Origin: Pseudomonas rhodesiae
Lineage (GTDB): Bacteria; Pseudomonadota; Gammaproteobacteria; Pseudomonadales; Pseudomonadaceae
Assembly (NCBI RefSeq): GCF_007858255.1
Contig: NZ_VFEU01000001.1
Span: 62,001 to 126,000, forward strand
DNA: 64,000 nucleotides
Direction of reading: 5' to 3'
The notes under the pieces were generated by a model that worked only from the letters and a program-made list of their open reading frames with translations, did not search any database and was not told the DNA's origin. Made by a program: the position numbers and the translations under genes. Of this stretch, positions 53,193 to 63,684 are shown piece by piece; positions within the stretch are counted from its first letter, which is position 1, and every line of letters starts with the position of its first letter.

Positions 53193-54509
53193 TCAACGGC
53201 TGCGCGTGATGCTCAAGCCCTTGAGCAGGCTCAGCGCCTGGGCCAGTTGGTAATCATCGTCCTGGGGCATCGGCTTGGCTTTGGCGCCGCTGCCGGTCGG
53301 CTGATCGGCGCCGCCGTTGCCATTGCCCAGGTGACCTTGCAGGTCAGCCTCTTTGTAGTACTCGCTGTCGATCTCGTTGGTGATCTTGGCTTTGCGCACT
53401 TCGATGTCCGGCACGATGCCCTGGGCCTGGATCGAACGGCCGTTCGGCGTGTAGTACAGCGCGGTGGTGATCTTCAGGGCGCGCTCATTGTTCAGCGGCA
53501 GCACGGTCTGTACCGAGCCTTTGCCGAAGCTGGTGGTGCCCATCAGCACGCCGCGCTTCTGGTCTTGCAGAGCGCCGGCGACGATCTCCGAGGCCGAGGC
53601 ACTGCCGCCGTTGATCAGCACGGCCAATGGCACGTTCTCGCTGAGGTCATTACCGGTGGCCGAGAAGCGCAGCTCGGAGTTGGCGATACGGCCCTTGGTG
53701 TACACGATCAACCCTTTGGTGATGAAGTGGTCCACCACTTCCACCGCCGACTGCAAGACGCCGCCTGGGTTATTGCGCAGGTCGAGCACAATGCCGTTGA
53801 GTTTCTTGCCATTGTCCTTGCGCAGCTTGGCCAGGGCCTTGGCTACTTCGTCGCCGGTCTTGACCTGGAACTGGGTGATGCGGATGTAGCCGTAGCCCGA
53901 CTCCAGCAACTGGCTCTTCACGCTCTTGACCGTGATGGTCGCGCGGGTCAGCGTCACGTCGAACGGGTTACCGCCATCGCGCACCAAGGTCAGGGTGATT
54001 TTCTGGCCGATCTTGCCGCGCATCTTGTCGACGGCTTCGGTCATGCTCTGGCCGCGGGTCGGCTGACCGTTGATCTTGACGATAAAGTCGCCAGCCTGGA
54101 TGCCGGCCTTGGAAGCAGGGGTGTCGTCGATCGGCGAGACCACTTTGATATTGCCGTCTTCGGAGCCGACCTCGATGCCCAGGCCACCGAATTCACCGCT
54201 GGTGCTCTCCTGCAGCTCGGCGAAATCTTCCGGGCCCAGGTAGGCGGAATGTGGGTCGAGGTTGCTGAGCATGCCCTTGATGGCATTTTCCAGCAGGGTC
54301 TTGTCGTCCACGGGTTCGACATAGGCTGCCTTGATCCGGTCCATGACCTCGGCGAACGTGCGCAGCTCATCCAGCGGCAACGGCGCCTTGGTGGTCGCGG
54401 CGGTGGCGGCGGGTGCAGCCGGAGCGGCCTGGTCGGCCAAAGCCAGAGGCGCGCCGATCACCAGAGCGATCGTCAGGGCCAGCGAAGTGAGGCGGGACAA
54501 ATGCAGCAT
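53193..54509 (-). CDS. ctpA: Carboxyl-terminal processing protease CtpA (S41)
   Basis: A 438-residue periplasmic serine protease. A signal peptide (SLALTIALVIGAPLALA) and an Ala/Pro-rich linker precede a PDZ domain at about 95-185 (GGLGIEVGSEDGNIKVVSPI). The S41 catalytic domain has Ser303 in GGSASASEI and Lys330 in GTTSFGKGSVQT as the dyad. In P. aeruginosa CtpA degrades peptidoglycan cross-link hydrolases with the help of the lipoprotein LbcA; LbcA is not encoded here. The ATG at 54509 follows AGGAG and begins the signal peptide, so it is preferred to the longer frame from 54659. Neighbours are the EnvC-type gene upstream and the YibQ-like gene downstream. Confidence 0.95.
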   Translation of the reverse strand: MLHLSRLTSLALTIALVIGAPLALADQAAPAAPAATAATTKAPLPLDELRTFAEVMDRIKAAYVEPVDDKTLLENAIKGMLSNLDPHSAYLGPEDFAELQESTSGEFGGLGIEVGSEDGNIKVVSPIDDTPASKAGIQAGDFIVKINGQPTRGQSMTEAVDKMRGKIGQKITLTLVRDGGNPFDVTLTRATITVKSVKSQLLESGYGYIRITQFQVKTGDEVAKALAKLRKDNGKKLNGIVLDLRNNPGGVLQSAVEVVDHFITKGLIVYTKGRIANSELRFSATGNDLSENVPLAVLINGGSASASEIVAGALQDQKRGVLMGTTSFGKGSVQTVLPLNNERALKITTALYYTPNGRSIQAQGIVPDIEVRKAKITNEIDSEYYKEADLQGHLGNGNGGADQPTGSGAKAKPMPQDDDYQLAQALSLLKGLSITRSR

Positions 54510-54540
54510 GTCGAACGAACTCCTAATGTAGATGCGACCC

Positions 54541-55836
54541 TTATCCTTGGGTTCTGCACCATTGTGCGGGATCGCTCGGGCGACCCTGCTGACGAATAGC
54601 GAAGTACAGCGCCGGGGTGTCCTGGCCGCCACTGTTACCGACAGTGGAGATGGACTCACCGGCTTTTACAACATCACCTGCCGACTTGAGTAATGTCTGA
54701 TTGTGGCCGTAAAGGCTCAAATAGCCATTGCCGTGGTCGAGAATCACCAACAATCCGGCGCCGCGCAACCAATCGGCAAACACCACGCGCCCGCCGTGTA
54801 CGGCGTGGACCGGGCTGCCGGCGGCGGCGCTGATCATCACCCCGTCCCATTTGGCGCGGGTGTCATCGCCACGGGTTTCCCCAAAGCGTGCCAATAGTCG
54901 ACCATCAACTGGCCATGGAAGTTTGCCTCGCGCCGAAGCAAAGGGGCCGCCGAAGGACTCGCCGGCGCTGGAAACCAGTGGCCCCGGCGCTGTATGTGCC
55001 GGTTTGCGCGGTGCCGGAGCGTCGGTGGTGGCCGCCAGTTCAGCTTCGCGCTGACGCTTTTTTTCCGCTTCCTGCTGGGCGATCAGCGCTTTTTGCCGCG
55101 CTTCTTCGGCCTCGCGCGCCTGGCGGGCCAGGGTCTCTTCGATGGTCTTTAGTACTTTGGCCAGGTCGGCCTGGTCCTGCTCGCGGGCCTGCAACTTGGC
55201 ATCGCGGGCTTTTACGTCGTCGTTGAGCTTGGCCAGCGCCAGTTGGCGTTCCTTGCGAACCTTGTCCAGTTCGTCGCGCTGGGCATTGAGGCTGCTTTTC
55301 TGGTCCTCCAGCTGAGACTGCTGGTTGGCGATTTCCTGCTCCACGTTCACCAACTGGCGCAGGGTCTCGTTGAAGCTCTTCAATTGCTCCAGACGGGCCT
55401 TGCTCAGGTAATCGTAATAGGTAAGGGTGCGCGCGAATTTTTCCGGGTTTTGCTGGTTGAGCAGCAGCTTGAGGTACTCCTGGCGGCCGCTCTGGTAAGC
55501 GGCGCGGGCCTGGATCGCGATCAGGCGTTGCTGTTCAACGCGTGCGCTCTGGAGTTTTTTTTTCTCAGCGTCGAGTCGCTCCAGTTCCGACTCGCTCTTC
55601 TTTAGTTCTTTTTGCAACTCCTGGACTTGCTTCTCCAGCTTGCCCATTTCGGTTTCTGTACCGCGCAGGTCCTTTTGCACTCCGGATTTTTCTTCCTGGA
55701 GTTTGCCAAGCAGCTTCTTCAGCTCGGCAATGTCCTGACGCGTAGCGTCCAACTGTTGTTGGGTTTGTGCGCGCTCGTCGGCAAACGCCGGTTGGAGCAG
55801 GCAGACAAGAGCAAGGGTAATCAAGGCGCGAAGCAT
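54541..55836 (-). CDS. envC: Murein hydrolase activator EnvC-type protein (degenerate M23)
   Basis: A 431-residue periplasmic protein that activates amidases which split the septal wall. A signal peptide (MLRALITLALVCLLQPAFA) leads into coiled coil from about 22 to 265, rich in Glu, Lys and Gln. A variable linker follows, then a LytM/M23 domain at about 320-431. In that domain the metal ligands are missing: WDGVMI stands where HxGxD is expected and LYFAIR where the HxH motif would be. This matches EnvC, which binds rather than cuts peptidoglycan enzymes. The ATG at 55836 is taken as start. It lies 31 bases before ctpA on the same strand. Confidence 0.93.
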   Translation of the reverse strand: MLRALITLALVCLLQPAFADERAQTQQQLDATRQDIAELKKLLGKLQEEKSGVQKDLRGTETEMGKLEKQVQELQKELKKSESELERLDAEKKKLQSARVEQQRLIAIQARAAYQSGRQEYLKLLLNQQNPEKFARTLTYYDYLSKARLEQLKSFNETLRQLVNVEQEIANQQSQLEDQKSSLNAQRDELDKVRKERQLALAKLNDDVKARDAKLQAREQDQADLAKVLKTIEETLARQAREAEEARQKALIAQQEAEKKRQREAELAATTDAPAPRKPAHTAPGPLVSSAGESFGGPFASARGKLPWPVDGRLLARFGETRGDDTRAKWDGVMISAAAGSPVHAVHGGRVVFADWLRGAGLLVILDHGNGYLSLYGHNQTLLKSAGDVVKAGESISTVGNSGGQDTPALYFAIRQQGRPSDPAQWCRTQG

Positions 55837-55980
55837 AGAGGCGGGCGACACCAGGGGAAAGGGACGGCCTAGTATGCCCGCCAAGCGCTGCAAAAAAAAC
55901 GCCCAATTCGGGCAAGCGGACAAGATAGGCGCCGAGTGGCGGTGGTATGGCAAAAAGATATCTTCCAAACATTAAAAGCC

Positions 55981-56009
55981 AGTGTGGGAGGGGCAAGCCC
56001 TCTCACACT
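55981..56009. repeat. Single REP-like hairpin after gpmI
   Basis: AGTGTGGGAGGGGC and GCCCTCTCACACT form a hairpin of the REP type in the gap between gpmI and the EnvC-type gene. It may also act as the gpmI transcript end. Confidence 0.7.
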
Positions 56010-56020
56010 GTTTGTTTGGA

Positions 56021-57547
56021 TCAGACCAGGATTGAGGTGCCAGTCATCTCTTTGGGCTTCTCCAACCCCATCAGCATCAGCATGGTCGGTGCCACATCCG
56101 CCAGCACGCCGCCTTTACGCACTTTGAAATCGCGCTTGCCGACGTAGATGAACGGCACGGGCTCGGTGGTGTGGGCGGTGTGAGCCTGGCCGGTGGATTC
56201 GTCGGACATCTGCTCGCAGTTGCCGTGGTCCGCCGTGATCAGCGCTTCGCCGCCGACTTTTTCCAGGGCGTCGACGATGCGGCCGACGCAGGTATCCAGG
56301 CATTCCACCGCCTTGGTTGCGGCTTCCAGGTTGCCGCTATGGCCGACCATGTCCCCGTTGGCGTAGTTGACCACGATCACGTCGTAACGCTGGTGGTCGA
56401 TGGCGTCGACGATTTTGTCGGTCACTTCCGGTGCGCTCATTTCCGGCTGCAGGTCGTAGGTGGCGACTTTCGGCGATGGAATCAGGATGCGCTCTTCGCC
56501 TGGGAACGGTTCTTCGCGACCGCCGGAGAAGAAGAAGGTCACGTGAGCGTATTTCTCGGTTTCAGCGATACGCAGTTGGGTCTTGCCGTTTTTCGCCAGG
56601 TAGTCGCCCAGCACGTTGTCCAGGCTGCCCGGTGCGAAAGCTGCGGGGGCGGGAATGCTGGCAGCGTATTGGGTCAGGCCGACGTATTGCACTTTCGGCT
56701 GGCGGGCCCGTTCAAATTCCTTGAAGTCGTCTTCAACGAATACGCGGCTCAGCTCGCGGGCACGGTCGGCACGGAAGTTCATGAACACCACGGCATCGCC
56801 GTCTTCGACTTTGACCGGCTCGCCGATCGTGGTGGCCTTGACGAACTCATCGCTCTCGCCGCGGGCGTAGGCGGCTTCGAGACCTTCCTGGGCAGTGGCG
56901 GCGTTGAACTCGGCCTGGCCGTCGACGATCAGGTTGTAGGCTTGGGAGACGCGGTCCCAGCGATTGTCGCGGTCCATGGCGAAGTAACGGCCAATCAGAC
57001 TGGCGATGCGGCCCTTGCCCAGAGCGGTGAAGGTGGCATCCAGCAGTTCGATGGACGATTGCGCGCTTTTAGGCGGTGTGTCGCGACCGTCGAGGAAGGC
57101 GTGCAGGTAAATCTTTTCGGCGCCGCGCTTGAAGGCCAGTTCGGCCATGGCCACCAAATGGTCCTGATGGCTGTGCACGCCGCCGTCGGACAGCAGGCCC
57201 ATGAAGTGCACGGCCTTGCCGGCCGCGACTGCTTTATCCACCGCCGCGCAGATGGTCGGGTTCTCGAAGAACTCGCCATCGCGGATCGCTTTGGTTACGC
57301 GAGTGAAGTCCTGATAGACCACTCGTCCGGCGCCGAGATTCATGTGGCCGACTTCCGAGTTGCCCATCTGGCCGTCCGGCAGGCCCACGTCCATGCCCGA
57401 ACCGGAAATCAGGCCGTTGGGTACGCTGGCCGTGAGGCGGTCGAGGACGGGCTTGTTAGCCGCGTATACGGCGTTGTCGTGGTGGCTTTCACTGTGTCCG
57501 AAGCCATCGAGAATTATCAGGACCAAAGGTTTAGGCGTGGTAGTCAT
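56021..57547 (-). CDS. gpmI: 2,3-bisphosphoglycerate-independent phosphoglycerate mutase
   Basis: A 508-residue glycolytic enzyme that interconverts 3- and 2-phosphoglycerate using two manganese ions. The alkaline-phosphatase-like metal site begins [13 protein letters not shown], and the phosphorylated serine is Ser64 in [48 protein letters not shown] and [12 protein letters not shown] are further conserved blocks. The ATG at 57547 ([10 protein letters not shown]) is the family start; the longer frame from 57625 has no support. It is divergent from the yibN-like gene. Followed by a REP-type hairpin. Confidence 0.97.
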   Translation of the reverse strand: MTTTPKPLVLIILDGFGHSESHHDNAVYAANKPVLDRLTASVPNGLISGSGMDVGLPDGQMGNSEVGHMNLGAGRVVYQDFTRVTKAIRDGEFFENPTICAAVDKAVAAGKAVHFMGLLSDGGVHSHQDHLVAMAELAFKRGAEKIYLHAFLDGRDTPPKSAQSSIELLDATFTALGKGRIASLIGRYFAMDRDNRWDRVSQAYNLIVDGQAEFNAATAQEGLEAAYARGESDEFVKATTIGEPVKVEDGDAVVFMNFRADRARELSRVFVEDDFKEFERARQPKVQYVGLTQYAASIPAPAAFAPGSLDNVLGDYLAKNGKTQLRIAETEKYAHVTFFFSGGREEPFPGEERILIPSPKVATYDLQPEMSAPEVTDKIVDAIDHQRYDVIVVNYANGDMVGHSGNLEAATKAVECLDTCVGRIVDALEKVGGEALITADHGNCEQMSDESTGQAHTAHTTEPVPFIYVGKRDFKVRKGGVLADVAPTMLMLMGLEKPKEMTGTSILV

Positions 57548-57698
57548 AGATCCTCTCGCGGCGTTAATAAAGGAAGGCAATTGAAAAGGGAGTGGCAGTT
57601 TAAAGCGAAGTTCCGAGCACGTCACCGCTTTACGGGGGTTGGCCCCCCCTGGCGGCTGTGTATACTTACCGCCATTTTAACGCCCTGGAACCTCCTTG

Positions 57699-58112
57699 AT
57701 GGTTGATCACCTGATTGCATTTGCCACTGCCCATTATCTGCTTGTGGGTGCCTTTGTCATTCTGCTGGCGCTGCTGATCGCTCATGAAATGAGCCGTGGT
57801 GGCCGCAGCCTGAGCACGTCGGAACTGACCGCACTGGTCAACAAGGATGAGGCCGTTGTGGTGGATATCCGCCCGGCCAAGGATTTCGCCACCGGCCATA
57901 TCGTCGGCGCATTGAACATCCCCCAGGACAAGCTGATCGCCCGCCTGGCCGAGCTGGAAAAGCACAAGGCCAAGACCATCATCCTGGTCGACGCCCAGGG
58001 CCAGCACGCCGGTACCCACGCCCGCGAGATGCTCAAGAGCGGCTTCACCGCCGCCAAGCTCTCCGGTGGCATCAGCAGCTGGCGCGCCGATAACCTGCCG
58101 CTGGTGAAGTGA
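57699..58112 (+). CDS. Membrane-anchored rhodanese-fold protein (YibN-like), no active-site Cys
   Basis: A 137-residue protein with an N-terminal membrane helix (LLVGAFVILLALLIAHEMS) and one rhodanese domain: ELTALVNKDEAVVVDIRPAKDFATGHIVGALNIP, ending SGGISSWRADNLPLVK. Where active rhodaneses have a cysteine loop, the sequence is VDAQGQHAGTHA, with aspartate in place of cysteine, as in E. coli YibN. It therefore should not transfer sulphur. It starts a plus-strand group with grxC and secB (1 and 42 bases apart), an order conserved in gamma-proteobacteria, so a link to protein export or membrane biogenesis is reasonable but unproven. Confidence 0.9.
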   Translation: MVDHLIAFATAHYLLVGAFVILLALLIAHEMSRGGRSLSTSELTALVNKDEAVVVDIRPAKDFATGHIVGALNIPQDKLIARLAELEKHKAKTIILVDAQGQHAGTHAREMLKSGFTAAKLSGGISSWRADNLPLVK

Positions 58113-58113
58113 T

Positions 58114-58368
58114 ATGAGCCAGGTCGTCGTATATTCCAGCGATTGGTGCCCGTACTGCATGCGGGCCAAGGCCCTGCTTGAGAAGAAGGGCGTTGCGTTC
58201 GAAGAGATCAAGGTCGACGGCAAGCCCCAGGTGCGTGCCGAAATGGCCCAGAAAGCGGGGCGTACGTCCGTGCCGCAGATCTGGATCGGCACCCGGCACG
58301 TCGGTGGTTGCGATGACCTGTTTGCTTTGGAGCGCGCCGGTAAACTCGATGTGCTGCTGTCCGCCTGA
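58114..58368 (+). CDS. grxC: Glutaredoxin 3
   Basis: An 84-residue cytoplasmic thiol oxidoreductase with the redox motif CPYC at residues 12-15 (DWCPYCMRAKALL). The cis-proline motif is TSVPQIWIG and the C-terminal glutathione-binding segment HVGGCDDLFALERAG. It reduces disulphides with glutathione, for example in ribonucleotide reductase. Its ATG lies one base after the stop of the YibN-like gene, so it is translationally coupled. Length and all motifs are normal. Confidence 0.97.
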   Translation: MSQVVVYSSDWCPYCMRAKALLEKKGVAFEEIKVDGKPQVRAEMAQKAGRTSVPQIWIGTRHVGGCDDLFALERAGKLDVLLSA

Positions 58369-58410
58369 CTCCCAAACCCTTAAAGACCCCAAGATAGAGA
58401 AGGATCTGCG

Positions 58411-58890
58411 ATGACTGATCAACAGAACACTGAAGCAGCAGAAGCCCAAGGCCCGCAATTCTCGCTGCAACGGATCTATGTGCGTGACCTGTCCTTCGAA
58501 GCGCCGAAAAGCCCGGCCATCTTCCGTCAGGAGTGGACCCCAAGCGTTGCCCTGGACCTGAACACCCGTCAGAAAGCCCTGGAAGGCGATTTCCACGAAG
58601 TGGTGCTGACCCTGTCGGTTACCGTCAAGAACGGCGAAGAAGTGGCTTTTATCGCTGAAGTGCAACAGGCCGGTATCTTCCTGATCCAGGGCCTGGACGA
58701 AGCTTCCATGAGCCACACGTTGGGTGCGTTCTGCCCGAACATCCTGTTCCCGTACGCTCGCGAGACCCTGGACAGCCTGGTGACCCGTGGTTCGTTCCCC
58801 GCATTGATGCTGGCGCCGGTGAACTTCGATGCCCTGTACGCGCAAGAGCTGCAGCGTATGCAGCAGGAAGGCGCGCCGACGGTTCAGTAA
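58411..58890 (+). CDS. secB: Protein-export chaperone SecB
   Basis: A 159-residue cytoplasmic chaperone, a homotetramer that keeps precursor proteins unfolded and delivers them to SecA. The family blocks are [47 protein letters not shown] and [15 protein letters not shown], followed by the helical tail [13 protein letters not shown]. The start has AAGGATCTGCG upstream. It is the last gene of the yibN-grxC-secB group; a REPIN-like element follows its stop. Confidence 0.97.
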   Translation: MTDQQNTEAAEAQGPQFSLQRIYVRDLSFEAPKSPAIFRQEWTPSVALDLNTRQKALEGDFHEVVLTLSVTVKNGEEVAFIAEVQQAGIFLIQGLDEASMSHTLGAFCPNILFPYARETLDSLVTRGSFPALMLAPVNFDALYAQELQRMQQEGAPTVQ

Positions 58891-58911
58891 TCTGTAACCG
58901 ACGCAGCACCC

Positions 58912-59005
58912 AATGTGGGAGGGGGCTTGCCCCCGATTGCGGTGGATCAGTCACACATAAGTTGACTGACACTTCGCCATCGGGGGGCAAGCCCCCTCTC
59001 ACATT
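58912..59005. repeat. REPIN-like inverted pair between secB and trmL
   Basis: AATGTGGGAGGGGGCTTGCC at one end and GGCAAGCCCCCTCTCACATT at the other, separated by about 55 bases including GATTGCGG and CGCCATCG. The arrangement is a REP doublet (REPIN). Confidence 0.9.
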
Positions 59006-59016
59006 TGTTTTGTGTA

Positions 59017-59472
59017 TTACTTGAAACCGAGTTGGCGCCAGCCTTCATAGACCGCCACGGCGACGGTATTGGACAGGTTCAGGCTGCGGCAGCCCTCGCG
59101 CATCGGCAGGCGCAGGCGATGGCCGTCGGGCAGGGCGTCGAGCACATCGGCGGGCAAGCCACGGCTTTCCGGACCGAACAGAAACGCGTCGCCTTCGGCA
59201 AAACGGGCATCATGAAATGCTCGCGAGCCTTTAGTGGTAAACGCGAACAGCCGTGGATGGCCGAGGCTTTCCAGGCAACTGGCCAAATCGGCATGGCGCT
59301 TGAGGGTGGCGTACTCGTGGTAGTCCAGTCCCGCGCGGCGCAGACGCTTGTCGTCCATGTCAAAGCCCAGGGGCTCGATCAAATGCAGGTGGCAGCCACT
59401 GTTGGCGCACAGCCTGATAACGTTGCCGGTATTCGGCGGAATTTCTGGTTGAAAAAGGATGACGTGAAACAT
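59017..59472 (-). CDS. trmL: tRNA (cytidine/uridine-2'-O-)-methyltransferase TrmL
   Basis: A 151-residue SPOUT-family enzyme that methylates the wobble ribose at position 34 of leucine tRNAs. MFHVILFQPEIPPNTGNVIRLCANSG is the family N-terminus. The SAM-binding trefoil knot is built from FGPESRGLP and LPMREGCRSLNLSNTVAVAVYE. Length is normal. The start at 59472 is shared with the divergent gene at 59471: the four bases CATG hold both start codons, an unusually tight divergent arrangement. The longer frame from 59796 would run through that neighbour and is rejected. Confidence 0.95.
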   Translation of the reverse strand: MFHVILFQPEIPPNTGNVIRLCANSGCHLHLIEPLGFDMDDKRLRRAGLDYHEYATLKRHADLASCLESLGHPRLFAFTTKGSRAFHDARFAEGDAFLFGPESRGLPADVLDALPDGHRLRLPMREGCRSLNLSNTVAVAVYEGWRQLGFK

Positions 59473-59911
59473 GCACGGCTCCGAAGGCAAAGATGCGCTG
59501 CATTCTACCCCCGAAGAGGATCCAAGGCCGAAGCTATTGCCGAGGGTTATGGGGTCATTGGCGATTGTCGGCTTGATGGTGGGCCTGATGATCGGCCGCC
59601 TGACCATTCCCGACCCGGTTGAGTTGCAGCAGGTCGAAACGGCGCCGGACGGTGTGGTGGTGTGGTTCAACAGTGAACCCCAACTGCACGGCGAGCATAT
59701 CGACGGCACCGTGGCACTGTTGTTCGACGCCCAGGGCAAGGCTGCCAGTGGGCAGCTCAAGGTCAACGATAAGGACGTGAATTGGCGCATTCGCAAGACC
59801 GATGGTGGCTTGCTGCTGAACCTGGTGGCGGCGCGACCGTTGCGCGGAGAGTGGAAAGGCGCTGGGGTCGACGGCCGCTGGCGGCTGGAGATCCATCTCC
59901 AAGGGCAATAA
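59471..59911 (+). CDS. Membrane-anchored conserved hypothetical protein (146 aa)
   Basis: A 146-residue protein with a short cytoplasmic N-terminus, one membrane helix at about 27-45 (VMGSLAIVGLMVGLMIGRL), and a periplasmic beta-rich domain (VVVWFNSEPQLHGEHIDGTVALLFDAQG, ending WRLEIHLQGQ). The function is unknown. AAGGATG lies about 9 bases ahead of the ATG at 59471. The ATG overlaps the trmL start on the other strand by two bases, so the promoter of each gene must lie inside the coding region of the other. The tandem repeat element starts directly at its stop codon. Confidence 0.75.
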   Translation: MHGSEGKDALHSTPEEDPRPKLLPRVMGSLAIVGLMVGLMIGRLTIPDPVELQQVETAPDGVVVWFNSEPQLHGEHIDGTVALLFDAQGKAASGQLKVNDKDVNWRIRKTDGGLLLNLVAARPLRGEWKGAGVDGRWRLEIHLQGQ

Positions 59912-60029
59912 AAGAGGGAGTTCCCGGCCTGCCTGTACCAGGGCTCCCAAAACGGGGTGAAGCCGTAAAGGCTTCGGTGTTAAAGAGGGGATTCTCGGCC
60001 TGCCTGTACCAAGGTCCCCGAAACTGGGT
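59911..60029 (+). repeat. Two imperfect 48-base direct repeats with possible RNA structure
   Basis: Copies at 59911-59958 and 59982-60029 share CGGCCTGCCTGTACCA exactly. Each is bracketed by pairing ends: GGGAG with CTCCC in copy 1 and GGGGA with TCCCC in copy 2, so the changes compensate. A small hairpin GAAGCC/GGCTTC lies between them, and a partial third GTACCAGGG follows at about 60031. Confidence 0.6.
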
Positions 60030-60099
60030 AGTACCAGGGTTATTGCAGGGCGCGTGCCAGAGTTTGCAATTTTCGCCAAAAAATCATGCCGAAAAGCGC

Positions 60100-60123
60100 A
60101 AAGCCCCGGAATTCGGGGCTTTG
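60100..60123. terminator. Hairpin terminator between the repeat element and the REPIN
   Basis: AAAGCCCCG, loop GAATT, CGGGGCTTT. The sequence is symmetrical, with only three terminal T residues in each direction. Confidence 0.6.
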
Positions 60124-60243
60124 GCGGTTTAAACTCAGCAGCGTTGCTAAGCGGTGGTGGTGTTCAGGCGCTCGTATCGGTGCCCGATGCCGGTTCATGG
60201 TGCATTGAATCGGTGCACGACCCTGAAGCTCTGTGACGGTCAA

Positions 60244-60337
60244 AATGTGGGAGGGGGCTTGCCCCCGATGGCGGTGTATCAGGCACAGAGGTTGTGACTG
60301 ATCTACTGCTATCGGGGGCAAGCCCCCTCCACATTAG
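60244..60337. repeat. REPIN-like inverted pair downstream of ntrC
   Basis: AATGTGGGAGGGGGCTTGCC and GGCAAGCCCCCTCCACATT face each other about 50 bases apart around GATGGCGG and GCTATCG. It is closely similar to the element at 58912. Confidence 0.9.
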
Positions 60338-60355
60338 ACCTCGGTAGATTGGAGA

Positions 60356-61788
<1,433 letters not shown>

Positions 61789-61792
<4 letters not shown>

Positions 61793-62874
61793 GTCGATGG
61801 GGCTCCTTGTTCCAGTGGCAGAAAGATCGAGAACGTGGTGTGGCCGGGATGGCTCTCACATTCGATCAGGCCCTGGTGCTGGCTGATGATGTTCTGGGTG
61901 ATGGACAGGCCCAGCCCGGTACCGTCCGGGCGGCCGCTGACCATGGGAAAGAAAATGGTTTCCTGCAGTTCCGCAGGAATGCCCGGGCCGTTGTCGATGA
62001 TTTCGACTTTAGTCACCAGGCGATGGCGCACGTGGCCAATAGTGAACTGACGCAGGGCGCGGGTACGCAGGCAAATGCGGCCCAGGCGCAGTTCGTTCTG
62101 ACTGCTGATGGCCTGCATGGCGTTGCGCACAATATTGAGCACTGCCTGGATCATCTGCTCGCGGTCGATCAACACGTCGGGGATGCTTGGGTCGTAGTCG
62201 CGCACCAAGGTGATGCAGCCCTGGCTTTCGGCTTCGACCAGTTGGCAGACGCGCTCCAGCACTTCGTGCACGTTGGTCAGCGCCAGCGACGGCAACTTGT
62301 TGGAGCCAAGCATGCGATCCACCAGATTACGCAGGCGGTCGGCTTCTTCGATGATGACGTTGGTGTAGTCCTTGAGGTTCTCGTCCGGCAGCTCGCGGGC
62401 CAGTAACTGCGCCGCGCCACGGATTCCGCCGAGTGGGTTCTTGATTTCATGGGCCAGGCCGCGCACCAGCATCTTGCTGGTTTCCTGCTTGGACAGCTGC
62501 GCTTCCTCTTTGGTAATGCGCAGCAGGCGATCGCGGGGGTGTACTTCAAGCAGTAGCAGGGTGGCGCCGTTGCTCAGGATCGGGGTTACGGCGTAGTCGA
62601 CGGTGAGGGTCTGGCCGGTAAGGGCGGTGAGCATCGCTTCGCGCTTGGTGAAGGGATGCGCCTGTTCAACTGCCTGGCGCAACGAACTCAAGGCCTCGGC
62701 CGACTCGGTGAACAATTCGCTGATGAACTGCCCATGGCTGCGCTGGCCGCTGATGGCCAGGAGCATTTCCGCCGCCGGGTTCATGTACTCAAGACGTAGA
62801 TCGTCATTGAGCAGGATGGTCGCGGTGGTCAGGTTGTCGAGTAGCAAACGGTGCAGTGCATCGCTGATGGTCAT
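61789..62874 (-). CDS. ntrB: Nitrogen regulation sensor histidine kinase NtrB
   Basis: A 361-residue cytoplasmic kinase that phosphorylates NtrC under nitrogen limitation and is inhibited through PII. A PAS domain lies at about 5-115 (LLDNLTTATILLNDDLRLEYMNPAAEML). The phosphorylated His142 is in RGLAHEIKNPLGGIRGAAQL. The ATPase domain has N-box NIVRNAMQAI, G1 DNGPGIP and G2 GTGLGLSI. The ATG at 62874 (MTISDALHRLL) follows AGAGGTCC; the longer frame from 63081 is rejected since its extra residues match nothing. It is cotranscribed with ntrC by a 4-base overlap. Confidence 0.96.
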
Positions 62875-63164
62875 CAGGACCTCTTTTGGAGCAAGGCGCG
62901 GGCTTGAGGCACACGCTGATACCAAGAAAATGCAAAAACCAAACCAAGGCTCCGAAAAGAAGCGCGCAGGCCCTGAAATAAGGGTTTTTGGCGCGAAACT
63001 GTGGCGTTCTGCCAGCTTTATCGTGAAGTTTCGAACCAAAATGGGTTGGCGGGTTGGGTAGGGTGCAACTTGTCGCACCAATATAGTGCGAAATGGTTGT
63101 GTTTGTTCAGGAAGTGCGAAGGCAGGATCGTCTGGGGCAAACGATCCTGCGTTGCGTAAGGCGG

Positions 63165-63590
63165 TCAGTGGGTTTGCGAAAGCGGTATACCGGGGCTACC
63201 GGCATAGAACACCAGCAGTTCGACCGGCGTGTCGCCCGTACTGCCGCGATGCTCGATGCCCACCATTTCGGCCAGCGTATCGCCTTGGCGCAATGTGCGG
63301 GTGGCACCGCTCTCACGGGCTTCGACCAGCAGTTCGCCGGAAAGGATATACGCCGCATTGGGAATGGGATGGGAGTGCCACGGCAATTGGGTATTGGCAG
63401 GGATGTTGAGACGTATCAGGGTCAACTGTGGAGCGCCTGAAGGGTAAGCCGTGTAAGGCGTGCCGTCCCATGACTCGCTGCTTTGCAGCAGTAACTCGGT
63501 TTTGATGGGGGCCGTATTCGGTTGTGGGGTGGTGCAGCCGAGCGCGGACAAGCACGCGGCTGCAGCGATCAAGCCGTTGAAGGATTTCAT
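63165..63590 (-). CDS. Cupin-domain lipoprotein
   Basis: A 141-residue protein with a lipoprotein signal (MKSFNGLIAAAACLSALGC, Cys at 19) and a single cupin barrel: LIRLNIPANTQLPWHSHPIPNAAYILSGELLVE, then GDTLAEMVGIEHRGSTGDTPVELLVFYAG. HSH and the later histidine could hold a metal ion. The function is not known; related proteins bind small ligands. The ATG at 63590 has GGATGG upstream and starts the lipoprotein signal, unlike the alternative at 63611. It lies upstream of ntrB on the same strand, 290 bases away, probably as a separate transcript. Confidence 0.85.
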   Translation of the reverse strand: MKSFNGLIAAAACLSALGCTTPQPNTAPIKTELLLQSSESWDGTPYTAYPSGAPQLTLIRLNIPANTQLPWHSHPIPNAAYILSGELLVEARESGATRTLRQGDTLAEMVGIEHRGSTGDTPVELLVFYAGSPGIPLSQTH

Positions 63591-63684
63591 GGGGCCATCC
63601 TGTGTGGTCAATGACCCGTCAGGCTAGGGTGAGCCCCCAATCGGAAGATGCCGGAAAGTGCCTAGGATGAGGTAGTCCACGTAT

